DNA of 64,000 bases from Prauserella halophila (GCF_024171895.1 NZ_JAMTCQ010000008.1:186001-250000), one strand, 5' to 3'; positions 11,151 to 20,355 are shown, numbered from the stretch's first letter. Made by a program: numbers and translations. Notes: generated by a model from the letters alone, not told the origin.

Positions 11151-11642
11151 TCACCGGGTGTCTTTCCCCGCCCGCCGCAGCAGATCGGCGATCGCGGGAA
11201 AGTCCGGGTCGAGCCGTTCGCCCGCGTTGAGCAGATCCTCGCCCTCGGCGACCTCGCGCAGGGCGGTCAGCACGTGCTGGTCGTCCGGGCCCGCGCCGAG
11301 CGGCATGCTGTCCCGGCTCACCGTCGGCCGGGACTCCTTGACGTCCTCGAGCGCCGCCTGGATGGCCTCCTTGCCACCGCCCGCGACCTCCGGCAACAGC
11401 ACCTTGCGCTCCAGCATGATGAGCCGCGCCAGTACGACCGGATTCCCGATCTTGGCACGCCTGCCGCTCATCACCTGGCTCAGCATCGGCGCACTGATCC
11501 CCAGCACCTCGGCCAGATAGGCCTGTGACACGTCGAAGGCCACGACGAGCCTGCGCACGCGGTCGCCGAGCGGCTCCCCGTACCACTCGCGCTGCAACGA
11601 GACGTTGCGCTGGACGATCTTGTGGTCCTCCACGTCAGCCAT
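11151..11642 (-). CDS. XRE-type helix-turn-helix DNA-binding protein
   Basis: 163 aa. A helix-turn-helix lies at about residues 30-65 (VSQAYLAEVLGISAPMLSQVMSG, quoted in part). It is followed by an alpha-helical, acidic C-terminal region with no recognised ligand domain. ATG 11642 has GAGGGGAGC directly upstream. It lies between ribF and thpR on the same strand. The target is unknown. Confidence 0.75.
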   Translation of the reverse strand: MADVEDHKIVQRNVSLQREWYGEPLGDRVRRLVVAFDVSQAYLAEVLGISAPMLSQVMSGRRAKIGNPVVLARLIMLERKVLLPEVAGGGKEAIQAALEDVKESRPTVSRDSMPLGAGPDDQHVLTALREVAEGEDLLNAGERLDPDFPAIADLLRRAGKDTR

Positions 11643-11833
11643 GCTCCCCTCGAATGTCCGACCGCCGGACGTCCCGGCGACCCCTCCCGGCATCCTGCCA
11701 GGTCGCGCCCGGTGTTCGGGACGGAACGGACCGACCGTTCACTATCGCACCGGGGCCGGTGGCAGCACCACCGCCGCGAGGCCCCACCACCGCCGCGACG
11801 TCCCCGTCGTCGCGTCCCCCATCGCCCGGCCGC

Positions 11834-12793
11834 TCAGGCCGTTCCGAGCAGTTCCCGCGTTCGCGCCACGTCCTCGGCGATCTGGGTGACCAGCCCGCCG
11901 GACGCGTCGAAGGTGATCTGACCCCGGATCCGCCCCACGAAGTCGAGGGAGACCTGCTGGCCGTAGAAGTCCTCGTCGACGTCGAGCACGAAGGCCTCGA
12001 CGGTGCGTTCCCTTCCGGAGAACGTCGGGTTCGTGCCCACGGACACGGCGGCGGGCAACCGTACGCCGCCTGCCCGGACGAACCAGCAGGCGTACACCCC
12101 GTCGGCCGGAATCGCCGCGAACCGGGGCGGCGACAGGTTCGCCGTCGGGTAACCGAGGTCGTGCCCCCGGCCGTCGCCGCGCACGACGATGCCGTCGAGC
12201 CGGTGCGGCCTGCCGAGCGCGTCCGCGGCCGCCATCACGTCACCGGCGTCGATGCACGAGCGCACGTAGGTCGACGAGAACGTGATCTGCTCGGCCTCAC
12301 GGGCCCCGCCCGGCAATGCGGTCCCCTGCAACGTGGCGCCCTGCGCGGTGAAGCCGAAGCGCTTGCCCAGTTCCTCCAGCGTCTCGACGTCGCCCGCGGC
12401 CTTGCGGCCGAACGTGAAGTTCTCCCCCACGATCACCGCCGCCGCGTGCAGCTTGTCGACGACGATCTCGTGCACGAACTCGTCGGGTTCGAGCCGGGAC
12501 AGTTCCGGTGTGAACGGCAGCACGCAGAACACGTCGACGCCCCGCTGCTCGACCAGGTCCGCCTTCCGGCGCAGGGTCGTGAGCTGAGCGGGATGCGATC
12601 CGGGACGCACCACTTCGGACGGATGCGGGTCGAAGGTCAACACCACCGACGGCACCCCGAGCTCGGCGGCCGTGGCCACCGTCCGGTCCATGAGCACCTG
12701 GTGACCCCGGTGCACCCCGTCGAACACCCCGATGGTGACGACGCACCGTCCCCAGCCACCGGGCAGATCTGTCAAACCGCGCCAACGCTGCAC
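11834..12793 (-). CDS. ribF: bifunctional riboflavin kinase / FAD synthetase
   Basis: 319 aa. It converts riboflavin to FMN and FMN to FAD. The N-terminal adenylyltransferase carries GVFDGVHRGHQ at residues 22-32 and the later region AEQITFSSTYVR. The C-terminal flavokinase carries GYPTANLSPP and ends with the helix GGLVTQIAEDVARTRELLG. GTG 12793 is chosen by family length; the frame is open further upstream but without similarity. It follows truB on the minus strand, the usual order. Confidence 0.96.
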   Translation of the reverse strand: MQRWRGLTDLPGGWGRCVVTIGVFDGVHRGHQVLMDRTVATAAELGVPSVVLTFDPHPSEVVRPGSHPAQLTTLRRKADLVEQRGVDVFCVLPFTPELSRLEPDEFVHEIVVDKLHAAAVIVGENFTFGRKAAGDVETLEELGKRFGFTAQGATLQGTALPGGAREAEQITFSSTYVRSCIDAGDVMAAADALGRPHRLDGIVVRGDGRGHDLGYPTANLSPPRFAAIPADGVYACWFVRAGGVRLPAAVSVGTNPTFSGRERTVEAFVLDVDEDFYGQQVSLDFVGRIRGQITFDASGGLVTQIAEDVARTRELLGTA

Positions 12794-12905
12794 AGTGCAG
12801 CAGCCTAACGACCCTGCGCGAGCCGCGCGGCAGCCGGGCGGGAGCGTGCACCGGCCGGGCGGGTCCGCCGCGCCGGACGGCCCACCCGCGGCCCGCCGGC
12901 ACGCG

Positions 12906-13796
12906 TCAGGCCGGCAGCAGGACCACCACGGGCTTGGCGGCACCGCGCTGATCCTCCGCGAGCGCGAGCACCTCGCCGTCGGGGCCGAAGACGCCGTAGG
13001 TGCCCGCGATGCCGGCCGCGGGCAGCCGCTGGCCGTGCCGCACCGCACGCGTTTCGGCGACGTCGACGTCCCGGCGCGGGAACGCCGCGGCCACGGCCTC
13101 GGTCAGATTCAGCGACAGCCCGGGGTCGGCCTCGACGGCCTCGAGTGTGCGCGCCGCGGCGAGCGTGAACGGGCCGACGGTGGTGCGCCGCAGCTGTGTC
13201 AGGTGCCCGCCGACGCCGAGAGCGGCGCCGAGGTCCCGGGCGAGCGCGCGGACATACGTGCCCGACGAGCAGTCGACCATCACGTCCAGGGCGATGCGGC
13301 CGTCCTCCCTGCGGCTCGCGAGCAGGTCGAACCGGTGCACGGTGACCGGCCGCGGCGGCAGGTCGACGTCCTCCCCGTCGCGCACCCGCGCGTAGGCCCG
13401 CTTGCCGTCGACCTTCACCGCGCTGACGGCGCTGGGCACCTGCTGCAGGTCCCCGGTCAGGTCCGCGATCGCCGCCGCGATCGCCCCGTCGGTGACCGCG
13501 CTCGCGTCGGTCTCGGTGAGGAGATCGCCTTCCGCGTCGTCGGTCGTCGTGGCGGCGCCGAGGGTGATCGTGGCGAGGTAGGTCTTGCGGTCGAGCGCGA
13601 GGTGGCCGAGCAGTTTCGTCGCACGTTCGACGCCGAGCACGAGCACACCCGTGGCCATCGGGTCGAGCGTGCCCGCATGGCCGATCTTGCGGGTGCCGAG
13701 GAAACGGCGTGCCTTGGCGACGACGTCGTGCGACGTCATGCCGGCGGGCTTGTCGACGATCAGCAGGCCGGGAGGGGGCGCGGGCGCTCTGGACAC
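12906..13796 (-). CDS. truB: tRNA pseudouridine(55) synthase
   Basis: 296 aa. It makes the T-loop pseudouridine of tRNAs. The catalytic motif GHAGTLDPMATGVL places the nucleophile at D45. KPAGMTSHDVV near the N-terminus and the RVRDGEDVDLPPR motif are conserved. A short C-terminal PUA-like segment is present. GTG 13796 is the only sensible start. The gene order with ribF downstream is conserved. Confidence 0.97.
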   Translation of the reverse strand: MSRAPAPPPGLLIVDKPAGMTSHDVVAKARRFLGTRKIGHAGTLDPMATGVLVLGVERATKLLGHLALDRKTYLATITLGAATTTDDAEGDLLTETDASAVTDGAIAAAIADLTGDLQQVPSAVSAVKVDGKRAYARVRDGEDVDLPPRPVTVHRFDLLASRREDGRIALDVMVDCSSGTYVRALARDLGAALGVGGHLTQLRRTTVGPFTLAAARTLEAVEADPGLSLNLTEAVAAAFPRRDVDVAETRAVRHGQRLPAAGIAGTYGVFGPDGEVLALAEDQRGAAKPVVVLLPA

Positions 13797-13821
13797 GGCC
13801 GCCGACTGTAGCGAGCGCCGG

Positions 13822-15135
13822 CTACGCCGCCGAGGCCAGGTCCCAACGGGTGCGGGTGACCCGCACGGGCACGTCCTCGCCGCGCTCCTGGGCGGCCAGC
13901 ACCGCCGCCCGTGCCCGCCGGAACCACACGACGACCCGGGACGTGCCGAACACGAGCACGGCCACGATCGCCAGCAGCGCGATCCGGTAGTCGCCGCCGG
14001 TCAGCTCCAGCAGCACGCCGACGAGCAGCGAGGCGGCGGTCGTGGCACAGAACCCGCCCACGTTGACCGCGCCCGTGGCCGTGCCGACGCGCGGCAGCGG
14101 ATTGTAGTCGCGCACCAGGGCGAACCCGACCGACGAGACCGGCGCCCCGAGCGACATCAGCACGAACGCGACCACCAGTACCGCGATCGGCACCGGACCC
14201 GGCCACCCGAGCAGCACGGCCCAGGTCAGCGTGAGCAGCGCGCCGTAGCCGAGCACCGTCGGCATGCGCAGGTCCGGCCTGCGACCGAAGAACCCGCCCG
14301 CGAGCGGGTTGGACAGCATCGCGCCGACGACGAAGACCATCAGCAGCGAACTCGCGGTCGTCTCCGTGTAACCGAGTTCTTCGACCATGTAGGGCAGGCC
14401 CCACAGCAGGGTCATCACGTTGAGGCTGAACGGCATCGAGAAATGGGTCCAGAAGCCGAGCCGCGTACCCGGAACCCGCCACGCCGCCCGCAGGTCACCG
14501 CCGACCTCGGAGAAGGATTTGGCCTCGGACGAGGCCGTCCGCCGCTCGGGAGAGTCCCGCACCGCGGCCAGCACCACCACGATGTAGGCCAGCGTGACCA
14601 GGCCGGCAACGAGGAACGTGGGCGTCCAGCCCGGGCCGGACAGCAACAGCGCCAACGGCAGCGTGGCCGCGAGATTACCGACGAACCCGAGCGAACCGGT
14701 GAGGGTCGTGACGAGGACGTACTGCCGTCCCGGGAAGTGGTTGGCCGCCAGCCGCAGCACCGAGACGAACGCCAGCGCGTCGCCGACGCCCAGCACGGCG
14801 CGGCCGAGCAGACCGAGCGGGTAGGCGTCCACGAGCGCGAGCAGCACCTGTCCGGAGCCCAGCATCACGACCGCCCCGGTCAGCACGGCCCGCGGGCCGA
14901 ACCGGTCGACGAGCAGTCCGGTCGGGATCTGCATCGCGGCGTAGACGCCCACCTGCAGCACGGTGAACGTGCCCAGCGCCGCGGCACCGACACCGAATCG
15001 CTCGGCCGCGTCCAGGCCGGCGACGCCGAAGGAGGTCCGGTGGAACAGCGCGAGCACGTAGACGAACGCGCCGGCACCCCAGATCACCCATGCCCGGCCG
15101 GGGGCGGACGCATGCACCGGCTTACTGGACAGCAC
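13822..15135 (-). CDS. MFS transporter
   Basis: 437 aa, about twelve predicted helices. The N-terminal half carries a LLVDRFGPRAVL-like loop (the MFS loop 2-3 signature, residues about 68-80). A central basic loop separates the halves. It resembles nitrate/nitrite or sugar-acid type MFS carriers only in general outline, and the substrate is unknown. GTG 15135 has AGGAGG in front. It stands 26 bp upstream of truB and may be co-transcribed with it. Confidence 0.85.
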   Translation of the reverse strand: MLSSKPVHASAPGRAWVIWGAGAFVYVLALFHRTSFGVAGLDAAERFGVGAAALGTFTVLQVGVYAAMQIPTGLLVDRFGPRAVLTGAVVMLGSGQVLLALVDAYPLGLLGRAVLGVGDALAFVSVLRLAANHFPGRQYVLVTTLTGSLGFVGNLAATLPLALLLSGPGWTPTFLVAGLVTLAYIVVVLAAVRDSPERRTASSEAKSFSEVGGDLRAAWRVPGTRLGFWTHFSMPFSLNVMTLLWGLPYMVEELGYTETTASSLLMVFVVGAMLSNPLAGGFFGRRPDLRMPTVLGYGALLTLTWAVLLGWPGPVPIAVLVVAFVLMSLGAPVSSVGFALVRDYNPLPRVGTATGAVNVGGFCATTAASLLVGVLLELTGGDYRIALLAIVAVLVFGTSRVVVWFRRARAAVLAAQERGEDVPVRVTRTRWDLASAA

Positions 15136-15290
15136 CTGTCCTCCTAGTCACGTCGCACGAGCGGACAGGCACGGCGGCCGTCCGGAGTTCGTTCTAGTGC
15201 ATCGCCGGCCGGGGCGGCACCCGCAGCGGGCCCGTGACCTCAGTGGAGTTGCCCACACGCAGGCGCTGACCCCGCCCGCACGCGGCCGGG

Positions 15291-16607
15291 TCAGGTCCGG
15301 ACCGCGCCGGTCACCGCCCAGCGGCCGCCACGCCAGCGCACCACCACGAACGCCAGCCGCAGCAGCATGAACACCGTCAGGCCCGTCCAGATGCCGGCCA
15401 GTCCCCAGCCGAAGCCGAGCGAGGCCCAGATCAACGGCAGGAACCCGAGCAGCGCGCTGCCGAGCGTGGCGTTGCGCAGGTAGGCGGCGTCACCGGCCCC
15501 GAGCAGTACGCCGTCGAGCGCGAACACCACCCCGGCCACCGGTTGCAGTGCGACGAAGAACCACCAGGCGTGCGGGATCTGGCCGAGCACCCCGGCGTCG
15601 GTGGTGAAGGCCAGCGGCAGCACCTGCGACACGGCCGCGAACACGACGCCGAGGCCGCAGCCCAGCGTGAGCCCGTATCCGACGATCTGGTTCGCGATCC
15701 CCTGAGCCCGCCGTCTCGACTCCGCCCCCAGCGCTGCGCCGATCAGGGACTGAGCGGCGATCGCCACCGAGTCGAGCACCAGCGACAGGAACGTCCACAG
15801 CTGCCACACGACCTGGTGGGCGCCGACCGCCTCGGTGGACGTCCGCGCCGCGACGGCGGTCGCCGACAGGAAACACGCCTGGAAGCCGAGGCTGCGCAGC
15901 ACCAGGTCCCGGCCGAGGATCAGCTGCGCCCACATCACCCGCGGCCGTGGGCGCCGCCGCGCACGTTCCGCCGCCAGCGCGTGCAGGAAGAGCCCGCCCG
16001 CCACGGTCTGCGCCACGACGTTGGCGATCGCCGACCCTTCCAGCCCCCATCCCAGCGGGTACACGAAGACCGGGCACAGCACCGCCGACAGCCCGTTGCC
16101 TGCCAGCACGTACCGCAGCGGGCGCACGGCGTCCTGCACTCCGCGCATCCAGCCGTTGCCCGCCATCGTCACGAGGATCATCGGCGTGCCGCACACCGCG
16201 ATCCGCAGCCACGACACCGTCGCGTCGGTGATCGCCTCGTCGCCGGACAGCATGCTCGCCACCGGCCGGGCCAGCAGCTGGCCGAGGCCCACGATGACGA
16301 GCCCGACGGCGAGCGCCAGCCACGTGGCCTGCACCCCCTCTTCGACGGCCTCGGCGCGCCTGCCCGCGCCGTGCAGCCGCGCCGTGCGCGAGGTCGTGCC
16401 GTAGGACAGGAACGTGAGCTGGGTCGACACGAGCGCCAGCAGCGTGCCGCCCAGCGCGAGACCGGCCAGCGGCAAGGCCCCCAGGTGACCGACCACCGCG
16501 GTGTCCACGAGCACGTACAGCGGTTCCGCCGCGAGCACGCCGAGCGCGGGAACGGCGAGCCCGAACACCTTGCGCGCCGGGGCGCGTTCCTCCGTCACCT
16601 CGACCAC
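15291..16607 (-). CDS. MATE family efflux transporter (DinF-like)
   Basis: 438 aa, twelve hydrophobic segments in two six-helix halves. The N-terminal signature is KVFGLAVPALGVLAAEPLYVLVDTAVVGHLG (quoted in part). These are Na+ or H+ coupled multidrug exporters. DinF-like MATE genes near rbfA and truB are conserved in actinomycetes. The start is GTG 16607 and no strong ribosome binding site is seen. Confidence 0.9.
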   Translation of the reverse strand: MVEVTEERAPARKVFGLAVPALGVLAAEPLYVLVDTAVVGHLGALPLAGLALGGTLLALVSTQLTFLSYGTTSRTARLHGAGRRAEAVEEGVQATWLALAVGLVIVGLGQLLARPVASMLSGDEAITDATVSWLRIAVCGTPMILVTMAGNGWMRGVQDAVRPLRYVLAGNGLSAVLCPVFVYPLGWGLEGSAIANVVAQTVAGGLFLHALAAERARRRPRPRVMWAQLILGRDLVLRSLGFQACFLSATAVAARTSTEAVGAHQVVWQLWTFLSLVLDSVAIAAQSLIGAALGAESRRRAQGIANQIVGYGLTLGCGLGVVFAAVSQVLPLAFTTDAGVLGQIPHAWWFFVALQPVAGVVFALDGVLLGAGDAAYLRNATLGSALLGFLPLIWASLGFGWGLAGIWTGLTVFMLLRLAFVVVRWRGGRWAVTGAVRT

Positions 16608-16689
16608 GCACCGAGCCTAAGGGACCCCGCCGACACCCCGGTCATCCGACGGATGCCGTGATCATCACACGCGGCCTAACGTCCCCGCC

Positions 16690-18228
16690 ATGAACGAATC
16701 GAACGGCACGGTGCTGGTGACCGGAGCGACAGGACAGGTGGGACGGCACGTCGTGGCCGGGCTGCGGGACGCGGGCGTGCGGGTGCGCGCACTGACCCGC
16801 GACCCGGACACGGCGGACCTGCCCGGCGACGTCGAGGTGGTGGCGGGCAGCCAGCTCGACACGGTGGAGCTGGCACGGCACCTCGACGACGTGTCGGCGG
16901 TGTTTCTCATGCTCCCCGGCTTCGACCTCGACGCGCTCGCCGAGAGCGTCGACGTCCTCGGTGAACGCGTCCGGCACGTGGTGCTGCTGTCGTCGGGAGC
17001 GGTGCGCGACGACGTGTCCCCCGGCGACCAGCCGGGGCCCATCGCCCACGCGCACGCGGTCGTCGAGGAGGCGATCCGTGCCACGGGGGTGTCGTGGACG
17101 TTCCTGCGGCCCTACGGGTTCGCGGCCAACTCGCTGGCCTGGGCACCGGCGATCCGGTCCCGCAGGCCCGTGGCGATGGTGGCTCCCGAGGTGCCCACCG
17201 CTCCGGTCGACGAGCGCGACATCGCGGCCGTCGCCGTGCGGGCCCTGACCGAGGACGGGCACGAGGGCGCCCGCCACGAACTCACCGGGCCCGAGCTCCT
17301 CACTCCGGCGCGGCAGCTCGAGGTCATCGGCGAGGTCACCGGCAGGCACGTCACCTGGGAGGAACAACCGGCCGAGGACTGGGCCCGCTCCCTGCTCGGA
17401 CCGGACACGCCGGACGAGGTGATCGCCGGGATGGTCGCCGACCTCACCGACCGCGACCCCGTCCGCACCGACACCGTCGCGCGCGTGACCAGCAGGCCGG
17501 CACACACCTACCGCGACTGGGTCGAGGCGCACCCGGACGCACTGACCGGCTCCCTGCCGCCGGTCTCGCGCGGCGACGCGGACGTCGTGCTCGTCGGCAC
17601 GTGGCGGGTCGCCGACGCGGACTCGCAGCGCGCGGCTGCACGGGCCGTACTCGACGACCGGCACGACCGCCCGTGGCCCACGGGCCTGCTGGCACACAGC
17701 GTGCTGCTCGGCACCGACGGTCACACCCTGGTGCACTATGCACAGTGGACCGACGAGGACGCGCTCGACGAGTTCCGGCGCACCGGCCGGACCGCGCACC
17801 ACGAGGCGGTCGCAGCCCGGGTCCCCGGCATCGAACGCCGCGACGAGGGCGCCTACCGGCTGTACCGCGAGGCCGTGCCCGAGCGGCCGCTCGAGCCGGG
17901 CGCCGTCGTGCTGGTCTCGTTCCGCACCGACTCGGCCGCCACCGGCGAGCAGTTCGTCGACGAGCTGATCCGCCGGCATCCCGTGACCACCGGCGAGCCG
18001 GTGGCGGACGGCATGGCGGGCAACCACTTCCATCTCGCCCTCGACGGCAGCCGGACGCTCAACTGGGCCGAGTTCGCGACCGTCGAGGCGCACGAACGCG
18101 TCGTGGCCGAGCGACTCAACGCCGACGACGAGGTGCCGCAGCTGGTCGAGCGGACGCCGGGGCTCGAACCGCTCGGCTTCCAGCGGTTCGTGCCCTACCG
18201 CACCGTCCACGGCCGGCCGGCCCGGTGA
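16690..18228 (+). CDS. fusion: NmrA-type NAD(P)-binding domain plus two ABM-like domains
   Basis: 512 aa. Residues 1-280 are an atypical short-chain reductase of the NmrA/azoreductase type. The dinucleotide motif is VTGATGQVGRHV (8-19), followed by VVLLSSGAV and FLRPYGFAANSL. The remainder resembles two antibiotic-biosynthesis-monooxygenase (ABM) ferredoxin-like domains, about 295-395 (VVLVGTWRV ... HYAQWTDEDALDEFR) and 405-505. A fused redox sensor and quinone-handling enzyme is possible, but activity is unproven. The start looks leaderless: TAACGT at 16677-16682 ends seven bases before the ATG. A strong hairpin follows the stop. Confidence 0.75.
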   Translation: MNESNGTVLVTGATGQVGRHVVAGLRDAGVRVRALTRDPDTADLPGDVEVVAGSQLDTVELARHLDDVSAVFLMLPGFDLDALAESVDVLGERVRHVVLLSSGAVRDDVSPGDQPGPIAHAHAVVEEAIRATGVSWTFLRPYGFAANSLAWAPAIRSRRPVAMVAPEVPTAPVDERDIAAVAVRALTEDGHEGARHELTGPELLTPARQLEVIGEVTGRHVTWEEQPAEDWARSLLGPDTPDEVIAGMVADLTDRDPVRTDTVARVTSRPAHTYRDWVEAHPDALTGSLPPVSRGDADVVLVGTWRVADADSQRAAARAVLDDRHDRPWPTGLLAHSVLLGTDGHTLVHYAQWTDEDALDEFRRTGRTAHHEAVAARVPGIERRDEGAYRLYREAVPERPLEPGAVVLVSFRTDSAATGEQFVDELIRRHPVTTGEPVADGMAGNHFHLALDGSRTLNWAEFATVEAHERVVAERLNADDEVPQLVERTPGLEPLGFQRFVPYRTVHGRPAR

Positions 18229-18238
18229 GGCCCGCGCC

Positions 18239-18274
18239 GTGCCCGCCGCGGCCCGCAGGGGCCGGGGCGGGCAC
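18239..18274 (+). terminator. terminator hairpin after the NmrA-ABM gene
   Basis: GTGCCCGCC (18239-18247) pairs with GGCGGGCAC (18266-18274). Inside, CGGCCC and GGGCCG pair around GCAG. This makes one long, nearly continuous stem just after the stop. Confidence 0.7.
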
Positions 18275-18282
18275 GGCTCTCC

Positions 18283-18306
18283 CAGTCTTACGCCTAGTCT
18301 TACGCC
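18283..18306 (+). promoter_or_regulatory. 12-bp direct repeat with -10-like element
   Basis: AGTCTTACGCC(T/G) is repeated back to back at 18283-18294 and 18295-18306, ending one base before the ATG at 18308. TAGTCT at 18295-18300 fits an actinobacterial -10 for a leaderless transcript. Confidence 0.45.
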
Positions 18307-18307
18307 G

Positions 18308-19345
18308 ATGCCCGAGTACGCGATCCTGATCCTGCCGTCGGCCAACCGTGTCTACACCGACACCTCGCCCCGGCTGCTGCACGCCGAGCTCACCGTCTTC
18401 GGCGCGGCCGTGTTGTCCACGCAGGTGCTCGAGTCGGGCACGCGGTCGATCGGCGGTGTCTCCTACGTCACGTTCACCACGTCCGAGCCGCTCACCGACG
18501 ACGACGTGACGTTGCTGTCGAACCTGTCGTCGGCCTACGTGCTGTTCGAGATCACCGGCGAGCTGCTCCGGCCGCTGCCGCTGGCACCGGCCGACGTGTT
18601 CGACTCCGACCTGCTGACGATCCAGAAGTACAGCGGCAAGACCAACGAGCTGTTCACCAAGCTGCTGCTGAACCTCACCGTGCTGGCCTGCGACCGCCCC
18701 CGCGCCCTGGTCGAGGGTGGCCTGCGCCTGCTGGATCCGCTGTGTGGCAGGGGAACGACGCTGGGCCAGGCGATGATGTACGGGTTCGATGCCACGGGGC
18801 TGGAACTGGACGGCAAGGACTTCGAGGCCTACCAACAGTTCATCAAGACGTGGCTGCGCACCAAACGGGTCAAGCACAAGGCCGAGGCCGGCACGTTGCG
18901 CCACCGCAAGGCGCGGCTGGGGCGCAGGCTCGACATCGAGTACGCCGCATCCAAGGAGCAGTACAAGGCAGGTGAGACCCGCACCCTCGGCTACCTCAAC
19001 TGCGACACGGTGCACACCGACGAACTGCTGCGTCCAGGCTCGGCCGACATCGTGGTGACCGACGCGCCCTACGGCGTCCAGCACGGCAGTCGCACGCCGG
19101 ATCAGGCGCTGGCGCGCAGCCCCCGGGATCTGCTCGCGGCGGCCGTTCCGATGTGGACCCGGGTGCTGCGGCGCGGCGGCGCTCTGGGCATCTCGTGGAA
19201 CACGCACGTCGTGCCACGGGACGAACTCGCCGCGATCCTCACCGGCGCCGGGCTGACGGTGCTCGACGGTGATCCGTACGAGTCGCTCGCGCACCGGGTG
19301 GATCAGGCCATCGTGCGGGACGTGCTGGTGGCGCGGAAGGACTGA
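18308..19345 (+). CDS. TRM11-like SAM-dependent RNA methyltransferase
   Basis: 345 aa. The N-terminal part (1-130) looks like a THUMP-related RNA-binding region. The methyltransferase core follows, with LDPLCGRGTTLGQA (SAM motif I, about residues 143-156), GLELDGKDFEAY (motif II) and VVTDAPYGVQHG (motif IV). The last is a variant of the (D/N)PPY motif of amino-methylating enzymes, here DAPYG. tRNA guanosine-N2 methylation is plausible from family knowledge. The gene lies on the plus strand inside a block of minus-strand translation genes. The start appears leaderless. Confidence 0.82.
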   Translation: MPEYAILILPSANRVYTDTSPRLLHAELTVFGAAVLSTQVLESGTRSIGGVSYVTFTTSEPLTDDDVTLLSNLSSAYVLFEITGELLRPLPLAPADVFDSDLLTIQKYSGKTNELFTKLLLNLTVLACDRPRALVEGGLRLLDPLCGRGTTLGQAMMYGFDATGLELDGKDFEAYQQFIKTWLRTKRVKHKAEAGTLRHRKARLGRRLDIEYAASKEQYKAGETRTLGYLNCDTVHTDELLRPGSADIVVTDAPYGVQHGSRTPDQALARSPRDLLAAAVPMWTRVLRRGGALGISWNTHVVPRDELAAILTGAGLTVLDGDPYESLAHRVDQAIVRDVLVARKD

Positions 19346-19368
19346 TCCCCTGCGGGCGGGCCGGTGCT

Positions 19369-19384
19369 CGGGCACGAGTGCCCG
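19369..19384. terminator. bidirectional hairpin between convergent genes
   Basis: CGGGCAC (19369-19375) and GTGCCCG (19378-19384) form a perfect stem with a 2-nt loop between the convergent TRM11-like and rbfA genes. Confidence 0.5.
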
Positions 19385-19389
19385 CGGGA

Positions 19390-19427
19390 CGGTACTCGGG
19401 CAGGAACGCGGTACTCGGGCAGGAGTG
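19390..19427. repeat. tandem repeat, 2 x 19 bp
   Basis: CGGTACTCGGGCAGGA plus three bases occurs at 19390-19408 and 19409-19427. A more diverged CGGTGCTCGGGCAC copy begins near 19362. It sits in the convergent intergenic gap before the rbfA stop. Confidence 0.75.
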
Positions 19428-19432
19428 GAGCG

Positions 19433-19888
19433 TCAGTCCTCGTCGTCGGCGGACTTGGGGGGCTTGTACGGGTCGGGCTCCCCCGCAGGCTGCGCCGCGG
19501 TGGCCTGGCGGGCCACTTCGGCATCGGCCTCGCGGGCCTTGGCCAGCAGATCGTCGATGTTGCGGGCCTCGGAGGGGATGTTGTCCGCGACGAACGCCAG
19601 CGTCGGCGTGTAGCGCACGCCGGTGCCCTGCCCCACCTTGGTGCGCAGCACCCCGCGCGCGGACTCCAGTGCGGCGGCGGCACCGGCGAAATCCGGGGCG
19701 GCGTCGAGGGTCTCGCCGAGCACGGTGTAGTACACGGTGGCGTCACGCAGGTCGCCCGTGAGGCGGGCGTCCGTGATCGTCACGTTGCCCAACCGCGGAT
19801 CCTTGATCTCGTGTTCGATCGCGGACGCGACGATCTGCGCGATCCGCTTGGCCAGCCTGCGTGCCCGAGCCTTGTCAGCCACGGCCAT
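19433..19888 (-). CDS. rbfA: 30S ribosome-binding factor A
   Basis: 151 aa. It is a KH-fold factor that helps mature the 16S rRNA 5' end. Family features are present: [25 protein letters not shown] (quoted in part), the strand [21 protein letters not shown] (quoted in part) and the [10 protein letters not shown] strand. The C-terminal tail is acidic and proline-rich. ATG 19888 has GAGGGGA upstream; the in-frame GTG at 19897 lacks spacing. It is the last gene of the infB operon. Confidence 0.95.
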   Translation of the reverse strand: MAVADKARARRLAKRIAQIVASAIEHEIKDPRLGNVTITDARLTGDLRDATVYYTVLGETLDAAPDFAGAAAALESARGVLRTKVGQGTGVRYTPTLAFVADNIPSEARNIDDLLAKAREADAEVARQATAAQPAGEPDPYKPPKSADDED

Positions 19889-19975
19889 TCCCCTCACTCG
19901 TCCGATCGCCGGTACAACTCGCCCGGCGTACCACCCTGATGTTCCGGACCGGTCACCGGCGGCGAGACCCGGTCA

Positions 19976-20272
19976 CTATTCGTCGTCCGTACCGTGCACC
20001 CGTCTCCCGGCCGACAGCAGCTCGACCTCGGGACGCTCGGCCACGAACCGCTCGCACGCCTCCAGCACGTCGCGTACGTGTGCGCCGTCGGCCGCCACCG
20101 CCGCGACACCGATGGTGACGCGGCGGTAGAGCTCACGCTGCCCGGCCTCCGCGACCGCGACATCGAAGCGCCTGCGCAACTCGGCCAGAAGCGGCCGCAC
20201 CACGGAGCGCTTCTGCTTCAGCGAATGCACGTCCCCGAGGAGCACGTCCAGCTCCAGCGAACCTACGAACAC
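19976..20272 (-). CDS. DUF503 family protein
   Basis: 98 aa from GTG 20272, matching family length and the family start (VFVGSLELDVLLGDVHSLKQKRS, quoted in part). DUF503 genes commonly sit between infB and rbfA, as here. The same frame stays open upstream to a GTG at 20368. That would add 32 residues of Ala/Asp/Gly/Ser repeats encoded by 15-bp DNA repeats. No clear ribosome binding site distinguishes the two starts. Function unknown, but linked to translation by context. Confidence 0.85.
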   Translation of the reverse strand: MFVGSLELDVLLGDVHSLKQKRSVVRPLLAELRRRFDVAVAEAGQRELYRRVTIGVAAVAADGAHVRDVLEACERFVAERPEVELLSAGRRVHGTDDE

Positions 20273-20274
20273 CG

Positions 20275-20355
20275 CCGCACCGCCATCCGCCGCACTGCTA
20301 GCGGCAACGCTGCCATCCGCCGCACTGCCATCGGTAGCACTGCCATCGGCAGCAC
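20275..20355. repeat. 15-bp degenerate repeats between infB and the DUF503 gene
   Basis: Several diverged copies of a CTGCCATCGGTAGCA-like unit run through this interval. They are in frame with the DUF503 gene and would encode an (AADGS)n leader if the upstream GTG at 20368 is used. Confidence 0.6.

Noticed and set aside
13822-16607. Antibiotic biosynthesis or resistance cluster (MFS plus MATE plus ABM-like gene)
   Set aside because: No core biosynthetic enzyme (PKS, NRPS or terpene synthase) is present, and the transporters belong to the conserved translation-gene neighbourhood.
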